Shown: in pieces, positions 1 to 6,002 of the stretch
Numbering within the stretch: the first letter of the stretch is position 1
How the letters are laid out: each line of letters begins with the position of its first letter
Source: Patescibacteria group bacterium
GTDB taxonomy: Bacteria; Patescibacteriota; Minisyncoccia; RBG-13-40-8-A
DNA length: 39,145 nucleotides
NCBI GenBank assembly: GCA_018829905.1
Contig: JAHJST010000002.1
Span: forward strand, 1-39,145
Reading direction: 5' to 3'
The notes under the pieces: generated by a model
Database searches by the model: none
Seen by the model: only the letters and a program-made list of their open reading frames with translations
Told to the model about the DNA's origin: nothing
Translations under genes and position numbers: made by a program

Positions 1-75
1 CATATTAAGGTGGTGCTTAATGCCCACATGAAAAAATCTGACTTTACTTCTTTAACTAATGTTTCTACTAGTTAA
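1..75 (+). CDS. Possible C-terminal tail of an upstream gene (partial)
   Basis: An open frame enters from the left edge and ends with TAA at 73-75, giving 24 codons. I recognise no family in the short peptide. An 8-bp inverted repeat (TTTAACTA at 51-58, TAGTTAAA at 69-76) spans the stop and could be a weak terminator, although no T-run follows. The frame may be chance. Confidence 0.2.
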   Translation, partial: HIKVVLNAHMKKSDFTSLTNVSTS

Positions 76-133
76 AGTGTAGAAAATATTTGATTACTTG
101 TCTATTAATTAATTTTAACTAATAACTATATAC

Positions 134-1099
134 ATGAAAAAGAATATAAAGAAAATATTGAAATTATTGAAAAATAAAATATTCCTAATTGTTTTAGGAA
201 TTGTTTTAATTATTGTTATTCTTTTAATATTTTCTTTTCCTGTTGGCGGTTCTCAAGAAAAATTAATTATTATTGAAAAAGGATGGGGAACAAATGAAAT
301 GGGACAAAAATTAAAAGAACAGGAAATGATTAAAAACAAATGGTTTTTTGTTTTTTATGTTTGGTTTCGTGGTTTCAATGATTCATTAAAAGCTGGTGAA
401 TATTTATTAAATTCTGATATGAGTGTTTTAAAAATTTCAGAAATAATTTTTAAAGGAGATATTGCTCCTAACTGGGTTAAAGCAACTATTCCTGAGGGTT
501 GGACAAATAAAAATATAGAAAAAAGATTAGTTGAATTGGGAGTGTTTACTGAAAAACAAAAACTACCATTAGAACAAGAGGGTTATTTATTTCCAGATAC
601 TTACTATTTTTACAGAAAATCTTCTGTAAAAGATGTTGTTAATAAAATGAATGATAATTTTAATAAAAAAGTTGATCAAGATTTATTATTAGAAATTGAA
701 AAACAAGGAAAAACTCTTCATGATGTTTTAACAATGGCTAGTATTATAGAAAGAGAAGTATTTGGATACGAAGATAGAAGAATTGTTTCTGGAATATTTT
801 GGGATAGATTAAAAATTAATTATCCATTACAGTCTTGTGCTACACTTGCATATATTATTGGAAAAGATAAAAAAAGATATTCATATGAAGATACAAGAAT
901 AGAATCTCCATATAATACATATTTAAATCCTGGCTTACCTCCTGGACCAATTAATAATCCTAGTTTGCCAGCTATACAAGCAGCTATTTATCCTAAATTC
1001 ACAGATTATTTTTTCTTTTTATCTGCTTCTGATGGAACAACTATATTTTCTGCAACAGTAGAGGAGCATAATGCAAATAAAGATAAATATTTGGATTAG
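134..1099 (+). CDS. mltG: Endolytic murein transglycosylase MltG (YceG-like)
   Basis: This is a membrane-anchored lytic transglycosylase that cleaves nascent glycan strands and so limits peptidoglycan chain length. One N-terminal transmembrane helix (about residues 17-37) is followed by a LysM-like region and the YceG catalytic domain. The catalytic glutamate is expected in the MASIIEREV motif (about E206). The family signature SPYNTYLNPGLPPGPINNP lies near residue 258. At 321 aa it is close to the usual length. The ATG has no Shine-Dalgarno (SD) sequence and no convincing promoter (TTGTCT at 98-103 lacks a good -10), so it may be read through from an upstream gene. The family call is firm. 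Confidence 0.93.
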   Translation: MKKNIKKILKLLKNKIFLIVLGIVLIIVILLIFSFPVGGSQEKLIIIEKGWGTNEMGQKLKEQEMIKNKWFFVFYVWFRGFNDSLKAGEYLLNSDMSVLKISEIIFKGDIAPNWVKATIPEGWTNKNIEKRLVELGVFTEKQKLPLEQEGYLFPDTYYFYRKSSVKDVVNKMNDNFNKKVDQDLLLEIEKQGKTLHDVLTMASIIEREVFGYEDRRIVSGIFWDRLKINYPLQSCATLAYIIGKDKKRYSYEDTRIESPYNTYLNPGLPPGPINNPSLPAIQAAIYPKFTDYFFFLSASDGTTIFSATVEEHNANKDKYLD

Positions 1100-1101
1100 A
1101 C

Positions 1102-1130
1102 TTGATAAAATAAATTTTTTTTGTTATCTT
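1102..1130 (+). promoter_or_regulatory. Candidate promoter for the 1152 gene
   Basis: TTGATA (1102-1107), a 17-nt spacer and TATCTT (1125-1130) predict a start near 1137. That leaves a leader of about 15 nt carrying AAAGGAG. The -10 is moderate. Confidence 0.4.
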
Positions 1131-1151
1131 TAAAATTAAAGGAGATATAAA

Positions 1152-1358
1152 TTGAATCACTCAGAAGCTCAAAAAAATCTTTGGAATAATCCAGAATATC
1201 GAAAAAAACAATGCAAAAAAATGAAAAGTGCATGGACAAAGAAAAGAAGAGAAGAATTAAGAAAAAGATTAATTGGCCGAGAACTAAGTCCAGATACCAT
1301 AAGAAAGATATCAGAATCTAATATTAGAACGTGGAGAAGAAAAAATGGTATTGCATAG
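1152..1358 (+). CDS. Small NUMOD3-like putative DNA-binding protein
   Basis: This 68-aa, strongly basic protein reads like the helix-turn-helix modules attached to GIY-YIG and HNH homing endonucleases: a SEAQKNLWNNPEYRKK stretch followed by LSPDTIRKISES (NUMOD3-style). No nuclease domain is attached, so it is either a stand-alone DNA-binding peptide or a leftover of a homing endonuclease. The start is TTG, chosen because AAAGGAG (1138-1144) lies 7 nt upstream. This is one of the few strong SD sequences in the window and suggests an accessory gene. It has its own candidate promoter and a strong terminator. The function is not known. Confidence 0.6.
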   Translation: MNHSEAQKNLWNNPEYRKKQCKKMKSAWTKKRREELRKRLIGRELSPDTIRKISESNIRTWRRKNGIA

Positions 1359-1361
1359 TTT

Positions 1362-1397
1362 TGTCAGCAATTTTAATTAATTGCTGACATTTTTCTT
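1362..1397 (+). terminator. Rho-independent terminator
   Basis: A perfect 11-bp stem (1362-1372 with 1379-1389) closes a 6-nt loop and is followed by a T-rich tract (1390-1397). It separates the small basic gene from the ribosomal operon promoter, whose -35 overlaps its tail. Confidence 0.85.
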
Positions 1398-1424
1398 GAC
1401 AACTCATTTTATATCTTATAAACT
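1396..1424 (+). promoter_or_regulatory. rplJL promoter
   Basis: A perfect -35 TTGACA (1396-1401), a 17-nt spacer and TAAACT (1419-1424) form the promoter. The same -35, spacing and -10 recur at hrcA. The predicted start near 1431 places the L10 leader at the 5' end of the mRNA. Confidence 0.7.
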
Positions 1425-1445
1425 TAAATTAATTAAATATTAATA

Positions 1446-1520
1446 CCGTAGACAGTAGGCGATTAATAAGTCCTACCGAGGAAATTAAAAGCTATTTTAG
1501 TTTTTGTATTCTATCTACGG
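1446..1520 (+). ncRNA. L10 leader (ribosomal protein leader, rplJL autoregulation)
   Basis: The layout matches the known L10 leader: closing helix CCGTAGA (1446-1452) with TCTACGG (1514-1520), an internal helix GTAGG (1455-1459) with CCTAC (1472-1476) in the typical AGTAGGCGA...CCTACCGAGG context where L10-L12 binds a kink-turn, and a small AT hairpin near 1486-1505. In other bacteria this RNA lets the L10(L12)n complex repress its own operon. The 3' arm of the closing helix is also the 5' arm of a terminator, so an attenuation switch is likely. Confidence 0.85.
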
Positions 1521-1535
1521 TTACGTAGATTTTTT
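1513..1535 (+). terminator. Attenuator terminator of the L10 leader
   Basis: ATCTACG (1513-1519), loop GTTA and CGTAGAT (1524-1530) are followed by TTTTT, just 5 nt before the rplJ start. Six bases of its 5' arm are needed by the leader's closing helix, so the two structures cannot coexist. Confidence 0.75.
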
Positions 1536-1540
1536 AATTT

Positions 1541-2053
1541 ATGTTAACAAGAAAACAAAAAGAACAAATAGTTGAAGAATTAGCTGATAAAATTAAACGT
1601 CAGCAATCTTTGATTTTTACTGATATTTCTGGTGTTAATGTGTCTGAAATGCAAAAACTAAGAAGAGAATTAAGACAATCAGAAATAGAATATCAAGTAG
1701 CTAAAAAAAGTTTAATTGATTTAGCTTTAAAACAAGAAAAAATTGATGTAGATATGTCTGAAATTGATGGTTCTGTTGGTTTGGCATTTGGATATAATGA
1801 TCCGATTTTGCCAGCTAAAATAATTAATACGTTTTCTAAATCAAATGAAAATCTAAAGATTTTAGGCGGAGTAATGGAAAATAAGTTTTTAGATATTAAT
1901 GAGGTTAAACAATTAGCTATGATTCCTTCTAAACAAGAATTGCTTGGTATGTTTATTGGTAGTTTAAAAGCTCCAATAACAGGATTTGTTAATGTTTTGG
2001 GAGGAAGTATAAGAAACTTGGTCGGAGTTTTAAATGCTATTAAAGAAAAATAA
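1541..2053 (+). CDS. rplJ: 50S ribosomal protein L10
   Basis: L10 anchors the L12 stalk on the large ribosomal subunit and recruits translation factors. The 170-aa length is normal. The N-terminal half carries the usual rRNA-binding fold (LTRKQKEQIVEELADKI at the start, FTDISGVNVSEMQKLRRELR). The C-terminal helix that holds the L12 dimers ends the protein (IRNLVGVLNAIKEK). The ATG lies directly after the attenuator T-run and has no SD. It is the first gene of an rplJ-rplL pair, 18 nt apart, behind the L10 leader. Confidence 0.97.
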   Translation: MLTRKQKEQIVEELADKIKRQQSLIFTDISGVNVSEMQKLRRELRQSEIEYQVAKKSLIDLALKQEKIDVDMSEIDGSVGLAFGYNDPILPAKIINTFSKSNENLKILGGVMENKFLDINEVKQLAMIPSKQELLGMFIGSLKAPITGFVNVLGGSIRNLVGVLNAIKEK

Positions 2054-2071
2054 TAATTAATTAATAATATT

Positions 2072-2581
2072 ATGACTGATGAACAAAAACAAGAAGAAAC
2101 AAAAGAAGAGACCCTTAAGGAAGAGACTCCTGTTAAAGAAGAGAAAAAAAAAGAAGCTCCTAAAAAAGAGCCTAAAGTAGGTGATAAAGCTGATGAAAAA
2201 GTTGAAGTTCCTGCGAAATTTAAAAAACTAGTTGATGAAATTGAAAAAATGAGTATTATGGAATTATCTGAACTAGTTAAAATTCTTGAAAAGAAATTTG
2301 GTGTTTCTCCTATGGTTGCAGCAGTAGCTCCTGTAGTAGGCGCTGGTGATGTTGGTGCAGCAGAAGAAAAATCTGAATTCAATATTGAGCTTAAGAGTAG
2401 TGGAGAACAAAAAATTCAAGTTATTAAGATTGTTAGAGAGGTTACTGGTTTAGGATTAAAAGAAGCAAAAGATATGGTAGATGGAGCTCCTAAAGTTATT
2501 AAGGAAAATGTTAAGAAAGAAGAAGCAGAAGAGATTAAATCTAAGATTGAAGCAGCTGGTGGTAGTGCAGAGCTTAAATAA
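2072..2581 (+). CDS. rplL: 50S ribosomal protein L7/L12 with N-terminal charged extension
   Basis: This is the flexible stalk protein that recruits EF-Tu and EF-G. The conserved dimerisation domain begins near residue 50 ([20 protein letters not shown]). It is followed by an Ala/Val-rich hinge and the factor-binding domain ([17 protein letters not shown]). At 169 aa it is about 45 residues longer than the usual 120-125. The extra part is an N-terminal tail made almost wholly of Glu, Lys, Pro and Thr, which should be disordered. An internal start just before the core has no obvious SD, so the long form is preferred. A perfect hairpin terminator follows. Confidence 0.95.
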   Translation: MTDEQKQEETKEETLKEETPVKEEKKKEAPKKEPKVGDKADEKVEVPAKFKKLVDEIEKMSIMELSELVKILEKKFGVSPMVAAVAPVVGAGDVGAAEEKSEFNIELKSSGEQKIQVIKIVREVTGLGLKEAKDMVDGAPKVIKENVKKEEAEEIKSKIEAAGGSAELK

Positions 2582-2601
2582 TTTATATAAATCCTTGTAT
2601 T

Positions 2602-2631
2602 AAAAAAATACGTATTTCTACGTATTTTTTT
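2602..2631. terminator. Bidirectional terminator between convergent genes
   Basis: A perfect 13-bp stem (2602-2614 with 2619-2631) encloses a TTTC loop. It has A-runs on the left arm and T-runs on the right, so it serves rplL on the plus strand and the convergent minus-strand gene. The last bases of the minus-strand gene (stop at 2630-2632) lie in it. Confidence 0.85.
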
Positions 2632-4588
2632 ATATATCAAATTTATAAACCAAATGATTATCTAGAACATATATATATTTTTCATCATCTGTTATCCAAA
2701 GATCTATGAGATTATTAAACTTATCAGAAACATATTGAGTTATTCTATCATCGTTTTTATCATAAGCTAAAATTCTTTTGTTTTCTGAGTCTAGAATATA
2801 TAGATTTTTCATATTTTCTTTTGTAAATATTTGATTTCCTTTTATTATTTCAGGACTAATATTTAATTTAAATTCTTTTATTTTGTTTCCTTGTGTAAAT
2901 TTAATAATTGTTCCGTTTTCTTTTGAAACGTATATATTGCCATCAATTGCTATAGATCTAGAATTTATTAAAGATTCATCTGATGCCCAAATTGATCCAT
3001 TAAGATATGTTTCATTTGGTGAATATTTTAAAATATGTTTATTTTCTGAATCTAAGAAGTATAAATTATTATTATACTCAGCAACATCTTTAATATTAAA
3101 TGTATTTTGTAAATCTGGTTTTAAAAGGTAAGTATTATAATTATCATTTATACTATAAATATATATTTTTTCTGGACTTGATAAAAGAACAATAGAATTG
3201 TCTTTTACAGCTCCTAATTTAAATGTATCTTTTGATGATAAAAATATTAATGTAGGTTGTTTTGTTTCTAAGTCCATTTTGTATAAAAATCCAGAGCTAT
3301 TTTCATATAAATAAAGACTATCTTTTAATTTTAATATTCCACTAGGATTAAAGCTATAAGTATTTTTTGATAAATCAACTATTTCTTCTAATTGATTAAT
3401 GTTTACAATATTATTTATGCTATTTTTCTGAAGATCTAAATCTTTTTTTACTTTTTCAATATTTTCTTCTGAAACTTGCTTAACTCTATTTGGTAAATCA
3501 AATACAATATTGTTAGCATTTGCTATTAAAATATTTGCCTGTTGCAATAGGGATTTGGCACTAAATTGATCTTGATATATTAAAGATATTTTAGATTTTT
3601 CAATTTTTTCATTTGTTCTTTTAATAATATTATCTATGTTTTTGATTTTTGAATCATATGATGTTTTTTGTATTAAATAGGGAGAGAGAAGTAGGGCTAA
3701 AAATAGGAAAAGCATGAATAGATATTTTGGAGCATTATATTCTAGCAAATTAAGCAAAAACTTAGATTTAATTTTTTCCTTTAATTTATTATCTATTTTA
3801 GACACTTTAAGCTTTAATTCGTTTTCTAAGTCAATGCCAAATATCTTTTCTTCTAATTTAGGTTCTTGTTCTATAACTGTTTCTGGTTTATGCCTTGTTT
3901 CTAAAATTAAACAAGCCAAACAAGAAATAGGATTGTTTTTTTGTTCCAATTTATTTTTAATCTCTTCATATAATTGTTCTGTAGATGGATAAGATATCAT
4001 TTCCTTTACTTTTTGACTTGTAATTATTTCTGATATTTCTTCGGTAGCAACAAAAATTCTATCATTTTCTTCTAATTTTCCAGATGCAATATTAGAAAAG
4101 ACTTTTGATGATTGTCCTGTTTTTTCTTTGTTTGTAAATTTTCTAGCAATATTAGTCATTGTTCCTCTTCTGAATAAATATGCTAATGCTTTTCCTGTTT
4201 GTCCAATATGAATATTATCTTTAACAAACGCTAAGCAAGTAAAATCTAGATTTTTAATTAAATCTTTATGTCCTTTTTTAACAAAATCATCTAAATAAAT
4301 ATTTGATCCTTGAAGCGCAGATTCCAATGCTTCTAATGTATTTTTATTTGGATCAGAATAAAAATCTCTTTTAATTGCTGAAGATAATAAATTTAAAACA
4401 AAATCAGCATTTTTTTGTTTTTTAGGAGAAATATTAGATATTTTCCCAATTAAGTATAAATTTCCTAGTTTTGTTTCTTCAATATTTAATGCCTCGTATG
4501 AAAAAACCCCACAAACACAGTCCTTTTTGTTTGAAGGGTTATGATAAACAATTTCTTGGAAATATAGATTAAGATCTCGTAAATTCAT
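2630..4588 (-). CDS. Membrane protein: PPM-phosphatase-like domain, TM helix, coiled coil, beta-propeller
   Basis: I recognise no named family. From the N-terminus it shows a globular domain (about 1-235) resembling a PPM/PP2C fold but without clear metal-binding Asp motifs, a charged linker, one transmembrane helix (about 288-306), a helical coiled-coil stretch (about 312-400), and a C-terminal region with repeated beta patterns (DNSIVLLSS, NNLYFLDSENKHILKYS, KNLYILDSENKRILAYD) typical of a beta-propeller. A cytosolic sensor or pseudophosphatase joined to an extracytoplasmic propeller is the natural reading, but this is inference. The start is placed at 4588 (MNLRDLN) because the ATG three codons upstream overlaps the -10 hexamer TATAAT (4596-4601, minus strand). 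The length from this start is 652 aa. Confidence 0.75.
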   Translation of the reverse strand: MNLRDLNLYFQEIVYHNPSNKKDCVCGVFSYEALNIEETKLGNLYLIGKISNISPKKQKNADFVLNLLSSAIKRDFYSDPNKNTLEALESALQGSNIYLDDFVKKGHKDLIKNLDFTCLAFVKDNIHIGQTGKALAYLFRRGTMTNIARKFTNKEKTGQSSKVFSNIASGKLEENDRIFVATEEISEIITSQKVKEMISYPSTEQLYEEIKNKLEQKNNPISCLACLILETRHKPETVIEQEPKLEEKIFGIDLENELKLKVSKIDNKLKEKIKSKFLLNLLEYNAPKYLFMLFLFLALLLSPYLIQKTSYDSKIKNIDNIIKRTNEKIEKSKISLIYQDQFSAKSLLQQANILIANANNIVFDLPNRVKQVSEENIEKVKKDLDLQKNSINNIVNINQLEEIVDLSKNTYSFNPSGILKLKDSLYLYENSSGFLYKMDLETKQPTLIFLSSKDTFKLGAVKDNSIVLLSSPEKIYIYSINDNYNTYLLKPDLQNTFNIKDVAEYNNNLYFLDSENKHILKYSPNETYLNGSIWASDESLINSRSIAIDGNIYVSKENGTIIKFTQGNKIKEFKLNISPEIIKGNQIFTKENMKNLYILDSENKRILAYDKNDDRITQYVSDKFNNLIDLWITDDEKYIYVLDNHLVYKFDI

Positions 4589-4595
4589 AATTTTC

Positions 4596-4624
4596 ATTAT
4601 ACATCATAAATTAACTCTTTACAA
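4596..4624 (-). promoter_or_regulatory. Promoter of the minus-strand beta-propeller gene
   Basis: Minus strand: TTGTAA (4619-4624), a 17-nt spacer and TATAAT (4596-4601), then 7 nt to the ATG at 4588, which predicts a leaderless mRNA. Its -35 overlaps the -35 of the divergent promoter. Confidence 0.65.
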
Positions 4625-4646
4625 GATTGATTTTAGGGGGTAATAT
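4618..4646 (+). promoter_or_regulatory. Promoter of the lysine-tailed gene, sharing its -35 with the divergent promoter
   Basis: Plus strand: TTTACA (4618-4623), a 17-nt spacer and TAATAT (4641-4646), then 7 nt to the ATG at 4654. Six of the seven bases in TTTACAA form the -35 in each direction, so polymerase can occupy only one promoter at a time. Confidence 0.55.
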
Positions 4647-4653
4647 ACAATAT

Positions 4654-5559
4654 ATGGCAAAAAAGACAAAAATAATTAAAGTAAAAGAAAAAACTGCTAA
4701 GAAAAAAGCAGTTAAAAATAGTAAATCAATTAAATTGAGAAAAAGTGGTAAAAAAGCAAGACAAATGTTAAAGCCTAAAAAAAGGGTTGTTAAAAAATTT
4801 AAAAAGAAAGTTGTTAAAAAGCCAGTTAAGAAAATAATCAAAAAAACTATTAAAAAGCCAGTTAAGAAAAGAGCCAGAAAAATTGTAAGAAAACCAGCAA
4901 AAAGAAAAGCAAAAAAACAAGCATCAAAACCAAGGGTTTTTGTTGGTAAAGATCCTTTAGATCAATTATTTGAATCACAAGTAAAAGTAAAGCTTTTAAA
5001 GTTTTTCTTTAGAAATGCTGAAGATGTTTTTGAACAAAAAGAAATATTTAAACATTTAAGATCTAATGTTATTTTATTAAGACAAGAAATGAATAAATTA
5101 GAAAAAACAGGAATTATTAAACAAAAAAAAGCATTTTTATCTTTTGAAAATAAAAAAGGTGATATTAAAAAAATACAAAAAACAGTTTTTTATTTAAATC
5201 CAGAAATAGAGTTTATTAATGAATTAAAAAATTTAATTCTTAAATCTGTTATATCTTCTAAAGAAGATTTATTAAATGATGTAAAAAAAATAGGAGCTAT
5301 TAAGCTTTTTGTTTTAAACGGTATTTTTACTAATAATAATAATTCAGTAGCTGATATGCTTATTGTTGGTAGTAAAATAAATCAAAGAAAATTAAATAAT
5401 TTCATTAAAGATTTAGAAGCAGAAGTTGGAAAAGAATTAAATTGCGCAGTTTTAACATTAAAAGAATTTGATTATAGATATGATATGTATGATAGATTTG
5501 TTAGAGATTTAATAAGTGATAAAGGAGAGATTTTAATTCAAAGAGTTAGGTTGTGGTAA
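4654..5559 (+). CDS. Lys-rich-tailed winged-helix / nucleotidyltransferase-like protein
   Basis: The first ~95 residues form a histone H1-like tail of KKPVKK and KKTIKK type repeats that should bind nucleic acid and be disordered. After DPLDQLFESQVKVKLLKFFF comes a winged-helix domain (EQKEIFKHLRSNVILLRQEMNKL) and then a region like a minimal nucleotidyltransferase fold (IKLFVLNGIFTNNNNSVADM), in which only one of the usual acidic pair is evident. A catalytic role is therefore doubtful and a DNA-binding regulator or nucleoid protein fits better (inference). The start at 4654 is preferred over an in-frame upstream codon at 4627 because it sits 7 nt after a -10. Length is 301 aa. Confidence 0.75.
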   Translation: MAKKTKIIKVKEKTAKKKAVKNSKSIKLRKSGKKARQMLKPKKRVVKKFKKKVVKKPVKKIIKKTIKKPVKKRARKIVRKPAKRKAKKQASKPRVFVGKDPLDQLFESQVKVKLLKFFFRNAEDVFEQKEIFKHLRSNVILLRQEMNKLEKTGIIKQKKAFLSFENKKGDIKKIQKTVFYLNPEIEFINELKNLILKSVISSKEDLLNDVKKIGAIKLFVLNGIFTNNNNSVADMLIVGSKINQRKLNNFIKDLEAEVGKELNCAVLTLKEFDYRYDMYDRFVRDLISDKGEILIQRVRLW

Positions 5560-5577
5560 AAGCCATTTATATATTTT

Positions 5578-5604
5578 AAAGACCTTGATTATTTCAAGGT
5601 TTTT
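5578..5604 (+). terminator. Rho-independent terminator
   Basis: ACCTTGA (5582-5588) pairs with TCAAGGT (5594-5600). The stem is extended by A-T pairs and one G-U, and the T-run ends at 5604. It ends the lysine-tailed gene. Confidence 0.8.
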
Positions 5605-5614
5605 AAAAATATTG

Positions 5615-5620
5615 TATAAT
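5615..5620 (+). promoter_or_regulatory. -10 element for the 5627 gene (leaderless)
   Basis: A perfect TATAAT is followed by 6 nt and the ATG at 5627. No good -35 is seen; the -35 position falls inside the preceding terminator. Confidence 0.6.
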
Positions 5621-5626
5621 ATAAGT

Positions 5627-6001
5627 ATGATAATATTAATTTTCTGGAAATGGTATTATACTAAGGGAGTTAAGAATATTTTATTTGCATGGAAAAACTT
5701 TATTTTATTTTCTGTGGAATATTTTTCTATTCCCTTGCTTTTAAAAACTTTGTTTTCTCCATGGAAAAGAGATATTACTAAAAAGCCACGTGGTCTTGAT
5801 TTAAAAAAAATATTTGAATACATATCATTTAATACTATTTCTCGTGGCTTAGGTTTTGTTATAAGATTCTTTACTATTTTAGTTGGAATCTTATTTTTTT
5901 TATTAACTTTAATAATTGGTTGTTTCATTTTTATTATTTGGTTAATTTTGCCTTTGATATTTATTGGTTTATTAATTTTAGCCTTTTTTCTAATTGTTTA
6001 A
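5627..6001 (+). CDS. Small integral membrane protein paired with the Clp-like ATPase
   Basis: This 124-aa protein has a hydrophobic N-terminus, a polar middle with LLKTLFSPWKRD, and a long C-terminal double-helix hydrophobic block ending at the stop. I know no named family. The start at 5627 is chosen from the TATAAT 6 nt upstream; a longer frame from 5585 would begin inside the preceding terminator. It ends one base before the ATG of the Clp-like gene, so the two are very likely co-translated and may form one membrane complex (inference from position). Confidence 0.75.
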   Translation: MIILIFWKWYYTKGVKNILFAWKNFILFSVEYFSIPLLLKTLFSPWKRDITKKPRGLDLKKIFEYISFNTISRGLGFVIRFFTILVGILFFLLTLIIGCFIFIIWLILPLIFIGLLILAFFLIV

Positions 6002-6002
6002 T

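Noticed and set aside
1693-2382. Long open frame on the minus strand across rplJ and rplL.
   Set aside because: It is fully covered by two certain ribosomal protein genes on the plus strand and has Ser/Phe/Ile-rich antisense composition.
4627-4653. Upstream in-frame start for the lysine-tailed gene.
   Set aside because: The codon lies upstream of the predicted -10 (4641-4646), so it would not be on the transcript.
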